Shown: positions 18,229-26,170, counted from the first letter of the stretch. The stretch is 32,884 nt of DNA from an uncultured beta proteobacterium (GCA_903893565.1 CAITMU010000084.1:1-32884), one strand, 5' to 3'. Numbers and translations: made by a program. The notes: generated by a model not told the origin, from the letters alone.

Positions 18229-19215
18229 TCATTCTGCTTTGAAACCTGCCACACGAATAACCTTACCCCATTTGTCATACTCTTCACGAATATAGCGATC
18301 AAACTGCTGAGCACTTAACCCAATTGCCTCTACCCCAGTGGCAGCAAATCGCTCTTTAACCTCCTTGTCCATCAGTGACAGATTGATCGCCTGATTAAGC
18401 GTTTGGATCAAAGCCTTATTCAGATGGGCAGGACCTAGGACCCCATACCAGCCAGAGGCTTCAAATCCGGGCATCCCCGCCTCGGCGATGGTTGGCAATT
18501 CTGGCGCAAGTGCACTGCGTTTTGCGCTACTAATACCCAGCGCCCGTAAACGCCCCATTTTCACCAAAGACAACACAACAGAGGCCGGATTAAAAGTCAG
18601 TTGGATCTGACCACTGAGTAAATCTGCCAAAGCGGGTGCGGATCCCTTATAGGGCACATGCAACATCTTTAAGCCCGCCGTCATATTAAAAAGCTCTGTC
18701 GTTAAATGTAATGTGGAGCCATTGCCTGCGGATGAAAAATTTAATACGCCAGGCTTGGCTTTGGCTAAAGCCACTAATTCTTTAACACTGGTAACGGCAA
18801 GCGAAGGGGTGACCACCAACATGTAACCTGCCCCAGCAATAAGATTAATGGGCTCAAAATCTCTAAGGGGATCATAAGTTAACTTGCGGTAGTATTGTGG
18901 CGTAATGACTTGGGTCGAGGTCGTCCCAAAAAAAAGCGTATAACCATCAGCAGGTGCATGCACAGCTGTTTCAGCTGCAATTACTCCACTAGAGCCACCG
19001 CGATTGTCAATGACCACGGACTGCCCCAGCACTTCTGAAATACGCTTAAAGGCAATACGTGCCACGCCATCTACCCCGCCTGCCGGCGGGTAAGGAACGA
19101 TCAAACGAATGGGCTTAGTGGGGTAGTTTTCAGCGTGAGCAAAGCCAATCACCAGTAATCCCACTAAAAAAAGCCCAAGCTCAACCCCACGCTTAAACAA
19201 TAAATGGCGCGTCAT
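18229..19215 (-). CDS. Bug/TctC-type periplasmic solute receptor (fourth)
   Basis: A 328-residue receptor. The signal peptide covers residues about 8-28 (GVELGLFLVGLLVIGFAHA), then ENYPTKPIRLIVPYPPAGGVDGVAR, VVIDNRGGSSGVIAAE, LNFSSAGNGSTLHLTTELF and FEASGWYGVLGPAHL. It starts at ATG 19215, only 9 bp after the stop of the upstream racemase-like gene, repeating the racemase-like to Bug pairing seen at 13809-12024. This suggests the racemase-like protein and receptor act on the same compound. Frame and length are intact. A 110-bp gap separates it from the next Bug gene, which may have its own promoter. Confidence 0.9.
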   Translation of the reverse strand: MTRHLLFKRGVELGLFLVGLLVIGFAHAENYPTKPIRLIVPYPPAGGVDGVARIAFKRISEVLGQSVVIDNRGGSSGVIAAETAVHAPADGYTLFFGTTSTQVITPQYYRKLTYDPLRDFEPINLIAGAGYMLVVTPSLAVTSVKELVALAKAKPGVLNFSSAGNGSTLHLTTELFNMTAGLKMLHVPYKGSAPALADLLSGQIQLTFNPASVVLSLVKMGRLRALGISSAKRSALAPELPTIAEAGMPGFEASGWYGVLGPAHLNKALIQTLNQAINLSLMDKEVKERFAATGVEAIGLSAQQFDRYIREEYDKWGKVIRVAGFKAE

Positions 19216-19224
19216 AAAAATAGT

Positions 19225-20058
19225 CTATTTTTTCTTTTTAGCACTTTTTTTAGGACTTTGCACCGTGGGATAAACATCCCCGTAATGCGCACGGATTTCA
19301 TCAATCTGATCCGAAGACGGTGGTGCGTAATAAAGACGCTTACTTAAAAAATGCCCCCCCATAATCCGATTCATTTTTACAGCCGCTTCCCCCATTTTCA
19401 CCAATGACACAATACCGTTAAGGATCGGTGTATTTTTAGCTGCCTCATGCACACCAGCCTCAGCCAATAGGGCCATCACCACCCCGCCTGCTGCAATAAT
19501 GACCTCTGCACCGGCATCCACGTTGGCATTGGCTGCTTTCAAAAATTGGGCAACAATACGCTTACGCGCCGCGGCACTAGTAAAGCCCTCATCCAAATCA
19601 TTAATTCGGTCAATCGTCATGCGATTAACAGCCGCCAATCGATCCTGCAATTTATAGCGATGTACGTTATCAATAATACGAGGGGTAAATTTCTCATTAA
19701 TGGTAACTAAAGAAAAATTCTTGCCCATCATACAGGCCGTATGTAGCGCGGTCTCACATAAACCTAGCACGGGCATCGTGGTAATTTCACGTGCCGCATG
19801 AATAACAGGGTCACCAATATTGCCAATTAAAAAAGCATCAAAACCTTGTTTATGAGCGGTATGGACATTTTCCAAAACCTCCCCAGATTCCAAGTAATCT
19901 AGATAATGAAACTGGTCTGCCAAGCCCCCTATCTTCGTAATTCCATGCACTTCGATTTCAGTATCCGGGTCTTTGATGCCTTCCAAAATGCGACGCAAAG
20001 ACACGTTATAATGACTCCAAGACTTTTGACGCGACATGCTTTGGTACCATAGTTTCAT
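19225..20058 (-). CDS. Asp/Glu racemase-family protein lacking canonical cysteines (second)
   Basis: 277 residues, related to the protein at 12997-13809: MKLWYQSMSRQ at the start, FDAFLIGNIGDPVIHAAREITTMPVLGLCETALHTACMMG, and GAEVIIAAGGVVMALLAEAG. The first canonical cysteine position (normally ACFxDPG) is Asn and the second (normally GC) is Ala/Gly. Cysteines do occur in GLCETALHTAC, close to the first lobe's active site. The C-terminus is a lysine-rich tail (KKSAKKKK), unusual for the family. The start ATG 20058 follows GGGAG at 5 nt; an upstream TTG at 20070 is less likely. It is the first gene of the minus-strand racemase-like/Bug run. An isomerase, lyase or decarboxylase-like role on a small carboxylate is inferred; true racemase activity is doubtful. 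Confidence 0.82.
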   Translation of the reverse strand: MKLWYQSMSRQKSWSHYNVSLRRILEGIKDPDTEIEVHGITKIGGLADQFHYLDYLESGEVLENVHTAHKQGFDAFLIGNIGDPVIHAAREITTMPVLGLCETALHTACMMGKNFSLVTINEKFTPRIIDNVHRYKLQDRLAAVNRMTIDRINDLDEGFTSAAARKRIVAQFLKAANANVDAGAEVIIAAGGVVMALLAEAGVHEAAKNTPILNGIVSLVKMGEAAVKMNRIMGGHFLSKRLYYAPPSSDQIDEIRAHYGDVYPTVQSPKKSAKKKK

Positions 20059-20173
20059 AAAGACTCCCAAGATTATTGAATTAAATAAGAAATTTTAACA
20101 CTGTGCCCGTATCGCGCTTGAAGAAATATGACACATTTTAATTAAATCTACACTAAAAGGACGGATCTGGCTT

Positions 20174-20296
20174 ATGAAGTTAATTCCCTCTTGTGGCCAA
20201 GCCTCAGCGCTTCGTCCTAGTATTAAAAACGTGTTAACAAACAAACCCCTTTCGCCTCAAATAGTCACCCTGCCTGAAGCCCCCCCCTTCTTTTAA
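20174..20296 (+). CDS. Possible 40-residue small ORF upstream of the membrane protein gene
   Basis: ATG 20174 to TAA 20294-20296. The stop directly abuts the ATG of the next gene (TAAATG), and an AAAGGA lies about 12 nt upstream. The product is Pro/Ser-rich with no recognisable domain and contains a C8 tract near its end. It might be a leader peptide coupling translation of the membrane protein, or chance. Confidence 0.2.
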   Translation: MKLIPSCGQASALRPSIKNVLTNKPLSPQIVTLPEAPPFF

Positions 20297-20692
20297 ATGA
20301 CAATCCAATCCCTATTCACCTACTTCAAAGCATTGCGCCCAGCAAAAGTCGTTCTATGGTGTTATCTCATCTGGTATTTTTTCATGCTGGGTCAATACTT
20401 TGAACCGAAACTTTCCCTATGGTTAAATTCGTTAGGCATAAGCCTTTTCATTGGCTTAGGTTTACTTTTAAGTGTCATGCCCAAAGTGGGTATTAGCGGT
20501 ATGGAAAAATGGCAAATTGCACGCTTATTCATCATGCCTTTTTGTGTCTCAAGCTTTGCTGCAATTATTAAAGATCGTGGCTTTATGGTGATCTTTTCTC
20601 CGCTGTGGCAAGACAATCTCGGGGCCATGATCTCCTGTTTTACTTTCGTCATTTTTATCTGGCTGTGTAAAAAAACGACTCCAACCCATTAA
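20297..20692 (+). CDS. Small integral membrane protein of unknown function
   Basis: 131 residues with three to four hydrophobic segments: about 18-38 (VVLWCYLIWYFFMLG), 44-62 (GISLFIGLGLLLSVM), 75-90 (ARLFIMPFCVSSFAAII) and 108-125 (ISCFTFVIFIWLC). The ends are basic, and a short soluble loop lies between the third and fourth. I do not recognise the family. It is alone, between the racemase-like gene (divergent) and queG (convergent). The membrane-like composition and an open frame beginning right after a stop support it being real. The ribosome site is poor, which may mean coupling to the small ORF that ends at its start. Confidence 0.65.
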   Translation: MTIQSLFTYFKALRPAKVVLWCYLIWYFFMLGQYFEPKLSLWLNSLGISLFIGLGLLLSVMPKVGISGMEKWQIARLFIMPFCVSSFAAIIKDRGFMVIFSPLWQDNLGAMISCFTFVIFIWLCKKTTPTH

Positions 20693-20732
20693 ACTAAGCC
20701 GCAGGTAGGGGTTTTAGGTTTAATTTTAAAAG

Positions 20733-21833
20733 TCACTTCCCCGATTCTTTATCCTCTTCCTGAGCCAAGGCCCATTGTACATGTTCCCGTACGAGCGCTG
20801 ATTCGTCTTGCAACCGGGCCTGTAATGCCACTCTAATTTTTTCACGATGAGTTAACCCCTTCACTTTTCTCAGCGCATTGCCAAGGCCCACCGCTAAATT
20901 ACGTGACCAGCGCTCAAATCCTATTCGGCGTATCGCACTTCCTGCAAGATTGGCATGAAAGTCTGATTCGCTCCACTGAAAAAGCTCAATTAACATGACA
21001 TCATCTAAGCCATTTCGCACCATAAAATCTTTTTCTTCACTGACTTCAGAGAATCGATTCCAAGGGCACACTAACTGGCAGTCATCACAACCGTATACGC
21101 GGTTACCTATTAACGGGCGCAAAGGCACAGGAATAGACCCCTTAAGCTCTATCGTGAGATAAGAAATACAGCGTCGGGCATCGAGTTGATAGGGGGCAAC
21201 GATCGCGCCCGTTGGGCACACATCAAGGCACTTCTGACACGATCCACAGTGCTCTGTCACTGGAGCATCAACCGGCAAGGGTAGATCTGTATAAATCTCA
21301 CCTAAAAAGAAATAAGACCCGACCTCTCGGTTAATCAGAAGCGTGTGCTTGCCTCGCCAACCAACACCAGCCTTACGCGCTAACTCCACTTCCATGACTG
21401 GAGCGCTATCCGTAAAAACCCGATATTGAAAATCTCCAATGGCTTGAGAAATACGTGTCGAAAGCACTTGCAAGCGTTGACGTAACACTTTGTGATAATC
21501 ACGACCTAGGGCATACATCGCCACATTGGCACGCTCCGGGTTCGCTTCAATCTCATCCACAGTGCGCCACTTTTCAGGACGATAATTCATTCTGACACTT
21601 ATAATGCGTAAAGTACCTGGCAAAAGGTTTTGAGGTCGACTACGAATTAGGCCATGACGTGCCATATAATCCATATCTCCGTGCCAGCCTTTTTCTAACC
21701 ACTGCAACAAATGACCCTCAGCGACCGATAAGTCACAATCAGCCACTCCAACTTGTTGAAAACCCAGCCCTTGCCCCCAACGTTTAATATTATGGGTAAG
21801 GGCGTTAAAATCTATGCTTTTTAAGTCATTCAT
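20733..21833 (-). CDS. queG: Epoxyqueuosine reductase QueG
   Basis: Cobalamin- and iron-sulfur-dependent enzyme that reduces epoxyqueuosine to queuosine in the wobble position of GUN-reading tRNAs. 366 residues from ATG 21833. The N-terminal half has the QueG-type segments GFQQVGVADCDLS, GWHGDMDYMARHG and RNPEnLLPGTLRIISVRMNY-like stretches. Two [4Fe-4S] clusters follow: CGSCQKCLDVCPTGA and, after RRC, GCDDCQLVCPWNRF. A HEAT-like C-terminal region follows. A longer in-frame start at 21890 would run into the divergent tsaE gene; the family's usual N-terminus begins near MNDLKSIDF, so 21833 is preferred. This start codon abuts that of tsaE exactly (CATATG). The queG / tsaE-amiC arrangement is typical of betaproteobacteria. 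Confidence 0.93.
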   Translation of the reverse strand: MNDLKSIDFNALTHNIKRWGQGLGFQQVGVADCDLSVAEGHLLQWLEKGWHGDMDYMARHGLIRSRPQNLLPGTLRIISVRMNYRPEKWRTVDEIEANPERANVAMYALGRDYHKVLRQRLQVLSTRISQAIGDFQYRVFTDSAPVMEVELARKAGVGWRGKHTLLINREVGSYFFLGEIYTDLPLPVDAPVTEHCGSCQKCLDVCPTGAIVAPYQLDARRCISYLTIELKGSIPVPLRPLIGNRVYGCDDCQLVCPWNRFSEVSEEKDFMVRNGLDDVMLIELFQWSESDFHANLAGSAIRRIGFERWSRNLAVGLGNALRKVKGLTHREKIRVALQARLQDESALVREHVQWALAQEEDKESGK

Positions 21834-22283
21834 ATGAGTCAGTTTACCCGCACTTTGGCTGATGAGGCCGATACACTCGAATTCGGCCAAATGCTTGCGG
21901 CTCGGATTTTAGCAGGACTGACAATTTACTTAAACGGCGAATTAGGCGCTGGGAAAACCACCCTCGCAAGAGGCATATTAAGGGGTTTGGGTTACCAGGG
22001 TAAGGTCAAAAGTCCAACCTTCACACTGGTTGAAGTCTACTCATTACCCGCTTTCGAGCTTTTTCACTTTGATTTTTACCGATTTACTGACCCCAACGAA
22101 CTCGCGCAAGCGGGATTCAGGGATCATTTCACCCCCCAATCCGTTTGCCTGATCGAGTGGCCCTGTAAAGCTATTGGCCTGCCAGTGGCGGACCTTAACA
22201 TTCAATTAAACGTCCAAGACCAGGGTAGGATCGCTATCCTTCAGGCCCAAAGCGAATTAGGAAAATCTTGTTTACCCTATTAA
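21834..22283 (+). CDS. tsaE: tRNA threonylcarbamoyladenosine biosynthesis ATPase TsaE
   Basis: 149-residue P-loop ATPase that works with TsaB and TsaD to make the t6A modification at position 37 of ANN-reading tRNAs. Walker A is GELGAGKT at residues 35-42. It is followed by the family signature SPTFTLVEVY and the conserved FHFDFYRFTDPNELAQAGF. The LIEWP motif is present near residue 102. Length is normal. The ATG shares the CATATG hexamer with queG on the other strand, so its promoter must lie inside the queG 5' region. The gene ends 1 bp before amiC and forms an operon with it. The ribosome site is weak. Confidence 0.93.
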   Translation: MSQFTRTLADEADTLEFGQMLAARILAGLTIYLNGELGAGKTTLARGILRGLGYQGKVKSPTFTLVEVYSLPAFELFHFDFYRFTDPNELAQAGFRDHFTPQSVCLIEWPCKAIGLPVADLNIQLNVQDQGRIAILQAQSELGKSCLPY

Positions 22284-22284
22284 T

Positions 22285-23691
22285 ATGGCCATCTTGAAAC
22301 GACTCATCTCAGCGCTTAAACCACTATTGAACCTTAATAGCCTTAGCAATTTGCGGTTTACTCTGATTGCTTTACTCTTTTTTTCGCCCCTTATTCAGGC
22401 GAACCCTACGGCCTTCGGCGTTGTGGGGGCTCGAGTCTGGCCATCGAGCGATTACACCCGCATCACACTGGAATCAAAAGATGCCTTACAGCATCGATTG
22501 ATGATTTTGAAAAATCCTAACCGCGTCGTACTTGATTTGGAAAATGTCAAATTCACACCCGCTTTAAAATCGCTTGTCGATAAGATCACCCCTGACGACC
22601 CTTACATTAAATCACTTCGTATCGGACAATTCAAACCTACCGTCATACGCTTGGTGTTCGACCTGAAGTCGGAAGTCAAAGCGCAAGCATTTCAACTCAC
22701 CCCCATCGGAGAGTATGCCAACCGTTTAACCCTAGATTTATATCCTCTCACACCACCCGATCCATTGTTATCGCTCATTAAAGAGCGTAATGAACCAGAC
22801 AACTCACTGCCAACTCAGGCCCCGCCCAATACCCCGCGAGCGCTAAGCCCCTCCGAAACCCTTCCTCTGAATACCACTCCACCTGTTGCGCCTACGCCAG
22901 GATCCTCGTCGAGTATCTCTGCGAGTGAAAAAATACCACCCATGGCGGTTAAAAAAACAGGTCGTCTTATCAACATCGCGATCGATGCCGGTCATGGCGG
23001 CGAAGATCCCGGCGCCAAAGGTCCCCAAGGCACCTGGGAAAAAGATGTCACTCTGGCCATTGCCCAACGATTACGGGACCGCATCGAGCAAGAGCCTAAT
23101 ATGCGCGCGATACTCATTCGGGATGGAGATTTTTTCATTCCCTTGCAAACACGCGTGATCAAGGCAAGGCGGGGGCATGCTGATTTATTTATTTCTATTC
23201 ATGCCGATGCCTATACAAACCCCGAGGCTCGAGGATCTTCCGTATTTGCGCTATCGGAGCGAGGTGCGACTTCTGTGGCAGCCAAGTGGTTAGCCAGAAA
23301 AGAAAATCAAGCCGACTTAATTGGCGGGGTCAATATTGACGTTCCCGACCCTTATCTGAAGCAAACCCTACTCGACTTATCCCAAACGGCTACGATCAAT
23401 GACAGCCTTAAGCTTGCTCGGGCTATGCTAAGCGAACTGAGCAACGTCAATCGGCTGCACAAAAATACCATTGAACAAGCAGGCTTTGCCGTATTAAAGT
23501 CTCCCGATATTCCTTCTATATTAGTGGAAACGGCTTTCATCACAAATCCGGAAGAAGAGCTGAAGTTAATTACTGACACCTATCAAAGCAAAATGGCTGA
23601 GGCTATTTTTAATGGCATCAAAAAATACTTAAGCACTAACCCTGCACTAGCCCGAGAAGTAAGCTTAAAAAACATTAAGTCGCCAAAGTAA
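22285..23691 (+). CDS. amiC: N-acetylmuramoyl-L-alanine amidase AmiC-type (AMIN + Amidase_3)
   Basis: A 468-residue periplasmic cell-wall hydrolase that cuts the amide bond between MurNAc and the stem peptide for daughter-cell separation. The signal segment is at residues 22-39 (no twin-arginine pair is seen, unlike E. coli AmiC). An AMIN domain (about 44-152) targets septal peptidoglycan, then a Pro/Ser/Thr-rich linker (about 155-222), then the zinc amidase domain (about 228-460). Zinc/catalytic residues visible are His237 in DAGHGGEDPG, Glu252 in GTWEKDV, His306 in SIHADAY and Glu415 in VETAFITNPEEE. A helix that usually blocks the active site and is relieved by an EnvC/NlpD activator should lie around 350-395. 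It is the second gene of the tsaE operon; in related genomes mutL usually follows directly, but here it lies 7.7 kb away. Confidence 0.93.
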   Translation: MAILKRLISALKPLLNLNSLSNLRFTLIALLFFSPLIQANPTAFGVVGARVWPSSDYTRITLESKDALQHRLMILKNPNRVVLDLENVKFTPALKSLVDKITPDDPYIKSLRIGQFKPTVIRLVFDLKSEVKAQAFQLTPIGEYANRLTLDLYPLTPPDPLLSLIKERNEPDNSLPTQAPPNTPRALSPSETLPLNTTPPVAPTPGSSSSISASEKIPPMAVKKTGRLINIAIDAGHGGEDPGAKGPQGTWEKDVTLAIAQRLRDRIEQEPNMRAILIRDGDFFIPLQTRVIKARRGHADLFISIHADAYTNPEARGSSVFALSERGATSVAAKWLARKENQADLIGGVNIDVPDPYLKQTLLDLSQTATINDSLKLARAMLSELSNVNRLHKNTIEQAGFAVLKSPDIPSILVETAFITNPEEELKLITDTYQSKMAEAIFNGIKKYLSTNPALAREVSLKNIKSPK

Positions 23692-24204
23692 TTCAATCAA
23701 TAGCAAAGAACCCATAGCCTCAATGGGCTCGAGTCGCCTAAAAAATCCTTCACAGGATATACACTGGGGAAGTCAAACACCCTCGTGCAGCGAGACTGCT
23801 ACAGCGCGTTTCTGGTAAAGAACGTTTTCAAGAGCCAACACAAGCCAACTAACTTTGAAAGGACTGGGCGAGTGCACAACTGCTGTTGCGGCGTGCGGGC
23901 TTGTGTGTAGAACCATCGGGAAGCGGGGAGCGCTTGGCGCTTTCCCACGGTGGGGTTAAAACCTTTGCCATCAGTCCGGACGCACGTCGAAAGAGATTTG
24001 TGTGCGTGGTCACGTGTGGGATGTTGTAGTCAGGGTCGAAAGGTCAATGAGAGTCCATGAAGCCCTCGCATTCTGCCTCCAGAACCCCCTGGATGTAGCC
24101 ATGGGGTCAGTTCAGTTGCTGAACCACTTACCCAGACAGATCATTAAATAATCGTATAGATCCCACTGCGCTAATTAATCACGTAACAAAATCGGTATGT
24201 CGGA
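23692..24204. other. Intergenic stretch with strong secondary structure and no recognised gene
   Basis: About 510 bp between amiC and the convergent SDR gene. Its base composition differs from its flanks (G-rich on the plus strand). A long imperfect hairpin lies at 23911-23957 (AACC..GGGAAGCG pairing with CGCTTTCCC..GGTT). Short frames in it are broken by stops, and I could not recognise a protein remnant or a known RNA family. It may be a decayed mobile element, a structured RNA or a spacer. Confidence 0.45.
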
Positions 24205-24960
24205 CTAAAAGGCAAAAAACCGAGCGGCTCCATCCACTGCAATCACATTACCGGAAATATAACTGGCTCGGGGAGAAGCGAGGAAAACGGCCAAATCGGC
24301 TAACTCCTCTGGTTCCCCCACTCGCTCCATAGGCACTTCTTTTTTAGCCCACTCACGACGTGCTTCTTCGGTTGGCATGCGTTTGTCGATTTGCTCGCTA
24401 CGTAATTTTCCCGGCTGCAAACAATTCACCGTCACCCCGTCTTTAGCGACGACCTTGGATAAACCTTTTGACCATACATGCACGGCTGCTTTTGCAGCAT
24501 GAGCTGCATTCAAATTACGAGGCTCACGAGTCCCAGTCAGGTTGATGACTCGGCCAAACTTTCGCTCAATCATACTGGGCAGTAATGCATGGGTGAGTTC
24601 TCTTAAACGCCAAAAATTCAATGTCATACCTTCAAGCCAAGCTTCCTTCGGTCCATCCAGAGGCAACGGGCGGCTACCACCAGCCGAGTTAGCTAAAATA
24701 TCAATATGCCCTAATAATTTCAATGCTTGGGCAGCAATCGCCTCAGAAGCGTTTTCAGGATATAAATCTGCAACGATGATCACAGGACGTAAATAGCCCA
24801 TCGCTTGAATTTCGTCAGCGGCCAATTTCAATAAATCAGCACGCCTTGCGGTAATGGCCACTTGCACTCCTTCAGCGGCAAGACTCACCGCAATCGCCTT
24901 ACCCAAACCTTGGCTAGCACCAGTGACTAACGCAGTCTTACCCTTAAGCTTCAAATCCAT
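24205..24960 (-). CDS. SDR-fold oxidoreductase-like protein lacking the catalytic tyrosine
   Basis: 251-residue SDR-fold protein: cofactor motif TGASQGLG (13-20), Arg39-Arg40 after the second strand (suggesting NADP(H)), NSAG at 91-94 and a normal C-terminus (SGNVIAVDGAA). The active-site segment reads NAAHAAKAAV (151-160): Lys157 is kept, but the Tyr expected four residues before it is Ala153. The Ser of the catalytic triad is replaced by Thr/Gly in INLTGTREP. Canonical dehydrogenase chemistry is therefore doubtful; it may be a divergent subfamily, with His154 possibly contributing, or a non-catalytic homologue. The start ATG 24960 follows a GGGGGAG site. It stands alone between two long intergenic regions and is divergent from ompW. 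The natural substrate is unknown. Confidence 0.82.
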   Translation of the reverse strand: MDLKLKGKTALVTGASQGLGKAIAVSLAAEGVQVAITARRADLLKLAADEIQAMGYLRPVIIVADLYPENASEAIAAQALKLLGHIDILANSAGGSRPLPLDGPKEAWLEGMTLNFWRLRELTHALLPSMIERKFGRVINLTGTREPRNLNAAHAAKAAVHVWSKGLSKVVAKDGVTVNCLQPGKLRSEQIDKRMPTEEARREWAKKEVPMERVGEPEELADLAVFLASPRASYISGNVIAVDGAARFFAF

Positions 24961-25366
24961 AAACTCCCCCCTTCAATGATGATAAAAAGTTCGTATGCTA
25001 CCGCAATGAGAATACGATTTGGCCATGCGCGTTGGGTGTTATATTTTCGATTCGCACTTTGTCCGCTCTTCAGAGAGAAACAACTGTTCGCCCAGCACCT
25101 TTACGCTTACTCACTGCCACCCACCGCTAGCGGTGCAGGCCACAATTGCCAATACGACCCTCAATAGCCATAGCCTACTCTTTGCGGCGTCTCAACCGAA
25201 CGCTTCCACGAATAAGGTGTCGAAATCAACAACATAAAAACTGACAATGCGGTTAAAAATATCTTCAATGCATCAATCCTATAAGGTGAATTCAAACACC
25301 CTATCTGCATTCGTCTCATCACGCTGAAGCATTTATTTACAAAAATCAGTCAAACTCTTTTCTTGT
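24961..25366. other. Intergenic region between the SDR-like gene and the ompW promoter
   Basis: About 400 bp without a supported gene. Short frames exist on both strands but have stops and no family resemblance. A perfect 14-bp palindrome CACCGCTAGCGGTG lies at 25122-25135 and could be an operator or small hairpin. Confidence 0.4.
25122..25135. repeat. Perfect 14-bp palindrome
   Basis: CACCGCTAGCGGTG in the spacer between the divergent SDR-like gene and ompW, about 160 bp before the SDR-like start. Possible dimeric regulator site; nothing identifies the protein. Confidence 0.35.
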
Positions 25367-25380
25367 TTGATAAAAATCAA
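25367..25380 (+). promoter_or_regulatory. FNR/ANR-type binding box upstream of ompW
   Basis: TTGAT-AAAA-ATCAA is an exact match to the FNR-family consensus TTGATNNNNATCAA. Its centre (25373.5) lies 41.5 bp before a predicted start near 25415, the class II activator position. E. coli ompW is activated by FNR, which makes the same control likely here. Confidence 0.75.
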
Positions 25381-25402
25381 TATAGAAGGACCTTAATCCT
25401 CT

Positions 25403-25408
25403 CACAAT
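25403..25408 (+). promoter_or_regulatory. Candidate -10 element of the ompW promoter
   Basis: CACAAT (four of six matches to TATAAT) lies 22 bp after the FNR box and would place transcription start near 25415. No -35 is expected at a class II FNR promoter, where the activator replaces it. Confidence 0.45.
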
Positions 25409-25446
25409 AAAACCGTCCAATACGACTTATTCAAAAGAGGTCCACC

Positions 25447-26079
25447 ATGCGCTTAAAGCCCCTCATCAGCTTAATCACTGCAACCCTTTGCTTTGCACCC
25501 CTCATTGTCCAGGCGCAAACCACTGAAAAGAGTCCCTGGATGGTGCGCGCTCGAGTGGTTGATTTATTATTTAAAAATAGCCAGACACAAACGGTTCAAA
25601 CTGCCGACGTTAAAGCCGAAAATACCATTATTCCCGAATTTGATGTCTCCTACTTTTTTACAAAAAATATTGCGACAGAATTAGTTCTCACCTATCCGCA
25701 AAATATCCCGATCAATGCTGGAGCAGGACAAAGTCAGATCGGAAAAATTACAGCACTACCTCCGTCCCTATTACTTCAGTATCACTTTACTAATCTAGGC
25801 CTTCTCAAACCCTACGTCGGGGCAGGGATTAATTACACCATTTTTGGCAATAGAAATAACTTCCCAGGACTGCCAGGTGTTCAAGTCGACAAATCCAGCG
25901 TAGGGTCGGCATGGCAAGTCGGTTTTGACTACATGCTTGATAAAAACTGGGGCATCAACCTGGACCTCAAATACATCAGAATGTCTACTGAGGTTAAAGT
26001 CGTTACTAGCGGAGTTAGCTTAGGCCAGTTAACCCTGAACCCCTGGACACCCAGCATTGGGGTCACCTACCGATTCTAA
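25447..26079 (+). CDS. ompW: OmpW-family outer-membrane protein
   Basis: 210-residue, eight-stranded beta-barrel of the OmpW family, a small channel thought to pass hydrophobic compounds. A signal peptide covers residues 1-24 (cut after VQA). The mature start SPWMVRARVVDL, the NTIIPEFDVSYFFTKNIATELVLTYP region, LLQYHF, KPYVGAGINYTIF, FDYMLDKNWGINLDLKYIRM and the terminal GVTYRF with final Phe match the family in order and length. Strong ribosome site AAGAGGT 5 nt before ATG 25447. It is monocistronic and preceded by a perfect FNR-type box, so expression under oxygen limitation is likely. No clear terminator directly follows. Confidence 0.93.
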   Translation: MRLKPLISLITATLCFAPLIVQAQTTEKSPWMVRARVVDLLFKNSQTQTVQTADVKAENTIIPEFDVSYFFTKNIATELVLTYPQNIPINAGAGQSQIGKITALPPSLLLQYHFTNLGLLKPYVGAGINYTIFGNRNNFPGLPGVQVDKSSVGSAWQVGFDYMLDKNWGINLDLKYIRMSTEVKVVTSGVSLGQLTLNPWTPSIGVTYRF

Positions 26080-26142
26080 AGCAAGAGTATTGCCGGATGA
26101 TCGCCAACCACCCACCAAAAATGCGCACTAACTTGCCACCCT

Positions 26143-26170
26143 TTTCCAACCATTTCCAACCATTTCCACC
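26143..26170. repeat. Short tandem repeat, unit TTTCCAACCA
   Basis: Two perfect copies (26143-26152, 26153-26162) and a partial third. It may vary in copy number between strains. Confidence 0.6.
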
